This document shows positions 60,217 to 64,000 of a stretch of DNA of 64,000 nucleotides, piece after piece. Positions within the stretch are counted from its first letter, which is position 1. Each line of letters starts with the position of its first letter. The DNA is taken from contig OY987244.1 of the NCBI GenBank assembly GCA_963920765.1, forward strand, positions 15,936,501-16,000,500. Direction: 5' to 3'. Origin of the DNA: Ulota crispa (lineage: Eukaryota > Streptophyta > Bryopsida > Orthotrichales > Orthotrichaceae). The notes below the pieces were generated by a model. That model was not told the DNA's origin, did not search any database, and saw nothing but the letters and a program-made list of their open reading frames with translations. The position numbers and the translations under genes were made by a program.

Positions 60217-60218
60217 TA

Positions 60219-61227
60219 ATAGTTGTTTTAGGTTTGTTGACTTTCTAGAGGCTATCCCTTTGACGTAGTCTCGCTTGTGTTGTTTATGGAGCCCTTTTAG
60301 ATTTGTTCTATGTTATAGTGGGACTGTGTGAGAACCTTCAATATTTCGTTTGTTTGTCACTTGATTTACCTCCTAAGACCTACTTAGTTTTGTGAGTGCT
60401 GATGTGATTACCAGTTTGTTAGCACTTGGCCTTTTTGTTAGCTCTCTAGTCTCTAGTGTCTTGCTGAATGTTCATATAATGAGATCTAAGGTTTGAACAC
60501 AAATTGTGCTCACATGCAATTTTTATGAATACAAACCTTGGCGTTTATAGTAGTCTAAATTTTGGACGGCCCGCATTGGTTATTGTAGCTTCTTTGAGAT
60601 TATTAGCAACATCTTCAAGGCTATTTTTGTGAGGCAGTCTTGCTTTTTGGAAGTATTAAGGTTGTGAAGGTTTTTTTGTGTGGATTATGGCAAATTTTAC
60701 GAGCTTTGAAGATTTTGGTTAATTATCATTGAGTCACTTGAAAACCTATCTAGCTTGGTGAAGGTGATGCGTTTTGTGATAAATTACAAAGTTATTGGTA
60801 TTTTGTCTTTTTGTTATCTTGGCATGTTTGCTAAAATTGCTCACATGACAAAGGCCAAGAGCATCAAGAAATGCTAGTGGTGATAGCAATAAGAAACCGA
60901 GCATTGGAAAGGTTGTTGCAATAGGCATAGTTGCATTACATTGCTTCCTTGTGATTTTGTCAAAATTGAGTCTTGTATTGTATCCTAAAGACCTAAAGTG
61001 TTTGTCTATTTTTATGTGGGGATAATCTTGTTTTGGTCTTAGAGTTTTTCATCTCAATTTTTGTTTTCATTCTCATGTTTTTTTGTCTGTCTCATAGTAA
61101 TTTCCCATATGTTTGTTGAGTTGCTGGAGAAGGTAGCAAGCAAGAGGTTTTGTTTATGTAAATATTCATGTGATTGCTTGTGCACTTTTTCCGAAGATAG
61201 CTAGTTTTTTTTGGAGAGGACTATGAT
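60219..61227. other. T/G-rich stretch upstream of an unknown frame
   Basis: Strong T and G excess on the plus strand, like plus-strand plant introns or leaders. No terminal repeats, primer site or domain seen. Confidence 0.3.
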
Positions 61228-61554
61228 ATGGAGGCTACTACCAACGTGGATGCTTTTGTTGGTGATGCATTTCTGAACTATGACTGTGATACATTCAAAT
61301 TGCAAGATTGGGCGAAGTTCAAGAGATGCCTTGAAGAGCGAGCAATGTGCTTTCTCAAGGATTCGAAGCTTCAGTATGTTGCTGTGAAGAATGTGTCAAC
61401 TTTTGACATTGATCAAATTGATTACCTTTGTACTCATGTGGAGCTCCCGCAAATGAAGATTTTATATGATGAAGAGAAGAGAAGGAATTATGCAAGGGAA
61501 GCAACCTCAATTATCAAGTGGTTTGTGAAGTTCTGTGAGGGTGAAGCTCTATGA
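61228..61554 (+). CDS. Unknown 108-residue frame, repeat-linked
   Basis: ATG-to-TGA frame MEATTNVDAFVGDAFLNYD... with balanced composition; it contains EERAMCFLKDSKLQYVAVKN and ends IIKWFVKFCEGEAL. No domain recognised, no signal peptide or membrane segment. Codons 80-108 (about 61465-61554) are related to DNA in the family M repeats at 31250-31330 and 51505-51580, which are not open. Either the intact source copy of a sequence spread by those repeats or a gene fragment inside one. The T-rich DNA upstream would suit a leader or intron on this strand. May be only one exon of a longer gene. Confidence 0.35.
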   Translation: MEATTNVDAFVGDAFLNYDCDTFKLQDWAKFKRCLEERAMCFLKDSKLQYVAVKNVSTFDIDQIDYLCTHVELPQMKILYDEEKRRNYAREATSIIKWFVKFCEGEAL

Positions 61555-61665
61555 GGGTGACAACACTATGGATTGTTGCACATACAACCATCTGATAATT
61601 TTGTGTGAGTTTCAAGATAAAGTTATCCGTAAATCAGAGGTTTGACACCCACGTGTAGTGGTCCT
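61465..61665. repeat. Family M right part, copy 3
   Basis: GAATTATGCAAGGGAAGCAA, ATCAAGTGGTTTGTGAAG and AGAGGTTTGACACCCAC, then GGTCCTTTATGGGTCTAA, which resembles a decayed GGTCCTTTAGGGG-TTAA end. Confidence 0.5.
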
Positions 61666-61866
61666 TTATGGGTCTAAGTTAGTTGGAGCCCAAATTCTCT
61701 AGGGAGGGTCATAAGGTTTCTTTTTAAAGTTGGTAGAGCGGCATGCACTTAACACTGCACGCAAGTAAGGAAAAATTGGATAGAATTGGATCAATCAACA
61801 ACAACATATGCATGTTCATCCGTAAGATTTACTAGCTCCCAACTCTTTGAGCTCCTAACTCTTTCA

Positions 61867-62102
61867 CCCTAATTAAACATCTAAAAGGCCCTTTGCAGTC
61901 AATACAATATAAGGCGTTTTTCTTTTTTCATATATTTAGAAGGAATACACACCATTACTACATTTAAGATCAACAAGAAAGAAAGTTAGAATACAAATCA
62001 ATGCCGTTCGGTTCTAGTGAGCTATTTGATATCCCAAATTAAAACTTCTCGATGGCCAATAATACTACAATGTATCTACTATGCCCATGGGACATTTAAG
62101 AG
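61867..62102. mobile_element. Family O element, copy 1
   Basis: Left CCCTAATTAAACATCTAAA after TTCA; right GGGACATTTAAGAG then TTAA (62103-62106). Body about 80 percent like copy 2 by eye. Confidence 0.7.
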
Positions 62103-62123
62103 TTAACCTCCCAACCTCTTTAA

Positions 62124-62349
62124 CCCTTAAACGTCTAAGTGTGCCACTGCAACTAGTACAATACAAGGTTTTTTTCTTGTATTTGGAATGGTTTCACACC
62201 TTTACTATATTTGAGATTGACAAAGAAGTTAAAATATAGATCAATGCAATTCTAGTGAGCTACTTGAGATCCCAAATTAAAACTTCTAGTTGATAACAAA
62301 TGCCAATTATACAACAGCATATATACTATGCCCTATGGTCATTTAAGGG
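62124..62349. mobile_element. Family O element, copy 2, 20 bp downstream
   Basis: Left CCCTTAAACGTCTAAG, right GGTCATTTAAGGG, TTAA on both sides (62120-62123, 62350-62353). Flanking words CCCAACTCTTT recur before, between and after the two copies. Confidence 0.8.
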
Positions 62350-62412
62350 TTAAGTTCCCAACTCTTTAAACTCCAATTCTTTGAGCTCCCAACTAACTCT
62401 TTCCGTGGGAGC

Positions 62413-64000
62413 TCATTTGGAGGCTTTGAAAGTGGCGTAGCTGGCGATCTGGAGAGGAGTCAAAGAGGCGCTGGTGCAGTGCCGGGCGCTATCGAAATGG
62501 CGTCCACAGACCACGTTGGAATCCACGTCACAAGCCAAGCTTTCTCGCAACGCCGCCATGACGGCCTCGCGACACAGCCCTGCAAGCTCCGCCCCGGTAA
62601 AACACTCCGTCCCGTCCGCCACCTCCTCCAAGTCCACGTCATCCGCCAGCTGGTTTCGCCTCGTGTGCACCCGCAAGATCTCCAGCCTACTCTCCTTGTC
62701 CGGAGGTGGAACATACAGCACCTGCAAAAACAATCCTCCTCAAAAAAACATTAAAATTAAAATTAAGCTGAAACAGGGAATGTTATATTGTGAGCGGGTG
62801 ATCTGTGAGCCTGGATTCTTTTGTCAAAATACTAAATTCCATTACACCTATAACCGTGTACATTGGTTTTGAGCTCAAAATTGGTTCTCGCTCACAGAAT
62901 CTTGACTCACCACTAGTGGCTCACAATTTTGTCAAAATACTAAATTTCATTTCACCTATAACCGTGTACATAGTATTTCCATTGGTTAGCCAACACCAAA
63001 ATCCTCTGCAAGCTGGGTGGGTGCAAGCCATGATTCCACTAAATGTCTACAGCCCACTGACGTTTGAATGAAGGAGTATTTTCCTGGCTAGTGGTTTACA
63101 ACCTCTTACCTTGAAAATTGCATGAAAAAGTTTCAATGGTACCCTTATATGTAAGCTATGAGGCTTTTTTTATGTAACTCATCAGAATTCAAGGTTTTCA
63201 ACGGATGAAGATGCATCAGGCAGGACACGTCACTTACAGAATCAAAGCGTCCGGGTCGCATCAAAGCTGCATCGATGGCCTGCGGACGGTTGGTGGCTGC
63301 TAGAACAAGCACTCCCTGACACAGCATAAACAATTAGGAATGCTTTAACATATATGGGTAAGGTAGAAAGACCCAATCGTTACCCTTACCCGAGCAGCAT
63401 GAGAGTTTTGAATGAATTGTAGGTACAAACATGGTCAAAACTTTGAATTTTCTGGGTGTATTCATGTGTTTAAGAAAAGGATGCAAAAAATGTGTTCAAA
63501 TCTTGCTTTCTATTTCTTTAATAATTTCTAACAAACAAACAAGTAAGAGTGTTTTTTTTTCCATGACGTGCTATGAGAATTACCTGGGCAAGTTCAAGTC
63601 CATCTATTTCTGTGAGGAGCGTAGAGAGTAACTTTTCCCCTACTGATGTGTCACTCCCACCTCCAGAACTTCCGTTTTCGCCTAACCCCCTGTGTGATCA
63701 GCCAAGAGCAAATGGAACGATAATGAACTGAAACCAAATTTTGCATACTTCAGTTACAATGTTTTAGAGAAGATACGCAAAATGTTGTCAGAAATAATGA
63801 CACTCTCTACTTGACATAAACAATGAAGAAGACAAAGGGTACGTTTAGCAATATCAAAATGGTGTTGAGTAGAAAAACCTTCTTGAAGCAACCGCATCAG
63901 CTTCATCAAAAAAGATAATACTAGGAGCTGCTAACCGGGCTTGTCGAAACGTGTCACGGAGCAAAGCTTCACCTTCACCAATGTACATAGAATATAAATC
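62413..64000 (-). CDS. CDC48B: CDC48B-like AAA ATPase, C-terminal part (runs off right edge)
   Basis: CDC48-family AAA ATPases unfold or extract proteins using ATP. Four exons join in phase: 63879-64000 (continues upstream), 63584-63689, 63238-63315 and 62413-62721, ending at TGA 62413-62415. Exon 1 shown has the pore-side [17 protein letters not shown] and Walker B IIFFDEAD. The next reads [19 protein letters not shown], then [20 protein letters not shown] plus GRFD (second region of homology with arginine fingers), then [20 protein letters not shown] and the lid motif [14 protein letters not shown]. This order and wording match the last AAA module of plant CDC48B. The protein ends SYATFKASK soon after the lid; the Arabidopsis form, as I recall it, has a longer tail with a hydrophobic stretch, so the tail may be shorter here. 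The intron 62722-63237 contains a small repeat. SPATA5/CIP111-type ATPases are the alternative. Confidence 0.92.
62797..62975. repeat. Family W-related element and direct repeat in a CDC48B intron
   Basis: 62797-62915 has inverted ends around GTGAGCCTGGATTCTTTTGT and its partner, like 44329-44512. TTGTCAAAATACTAAATT...ACCTATAACCGTGTACAT then occurs twice (about 62820-62866 and 62931-62974). Confidence 0.65.

Noticed and set aside
59554-61227. Possible retroelement leader or terminal repeat
   Set aside because: T/G-rich and long, but no direct terminal repeats, primer-binding site or polyprotein motif was found.

Overview
The window looks like draft nuclear DNA from a streptophyte plant. The genes have plant-type exons with GT-AG introns, and the recognisable proteins are plant families: an EREX-type PX protein, an AP2/ERF factor, a TMEM230/DUF872 protein and a CDC48B-type AAA ATPase. 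The spaces between genes are AT-rich and full of short non-autonomous DNA transposons. I cannot name the species; a non-seed land plant is a guess. I see no rRNA, tRNA, CRISPR, bacterial operon, LTR retrotransposon or virus-like element.

Layout. 1-4040 (minus): eight coding exons of an EREX-like gene that runs off the left edge. 4290-5090: an 800 bp pyrimidine tract upstream of it. 7392-9095 (plus): a three-exon gene for a small protein of unknown function. 11542-13222 (plus): a two-exon AP2/ERF gene. Its only intron is almost exactly one transposon copy, and its stop codon is the insertion point of a second element. 13.2-25.4 kb: repeats. 27106-27543 (minus): an intronless TMEM230-like gene. 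28.3-62.4 kb: almost only repeats, a few coding-like scraps and one assembly gap (34158-34357). 62413-64000 (minus): the last four exons of a CDC48B-like gene that runs off the right edge.

Repeats. Two element groups dominate. Group 1 is flanked by TTAA and has ends like CCCCTAAAGGACC or CCCCTCAAGG (about 17 copies, families F-O here, 70-950 bp). TTAA targets with CCC-starting ends are the piggyBac hallmark, which would be unexpected in a plant. Group 2 is flanked by TA and has ends AGGTAG (about 15 copies, families B-E, S and relatives, 310-535 bp). Others include family A (ends CTACACTGAATATTGC), one hAT-like element (8 bp target duplication), one CACTA-like element (3 bp duplication), one with a TTA duplication, and several long foldback palindromes. 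Nesting is common and gives a relative order of insertions. Family letters are labels made for this report.

The genes do not form a pathway. EREX (endosomal RAB5 effector), TMEM230 (membrane trafficking) and CDC48B (AAA unfoldase) are housekeeping-type genes; the ERF is a transcription factor.
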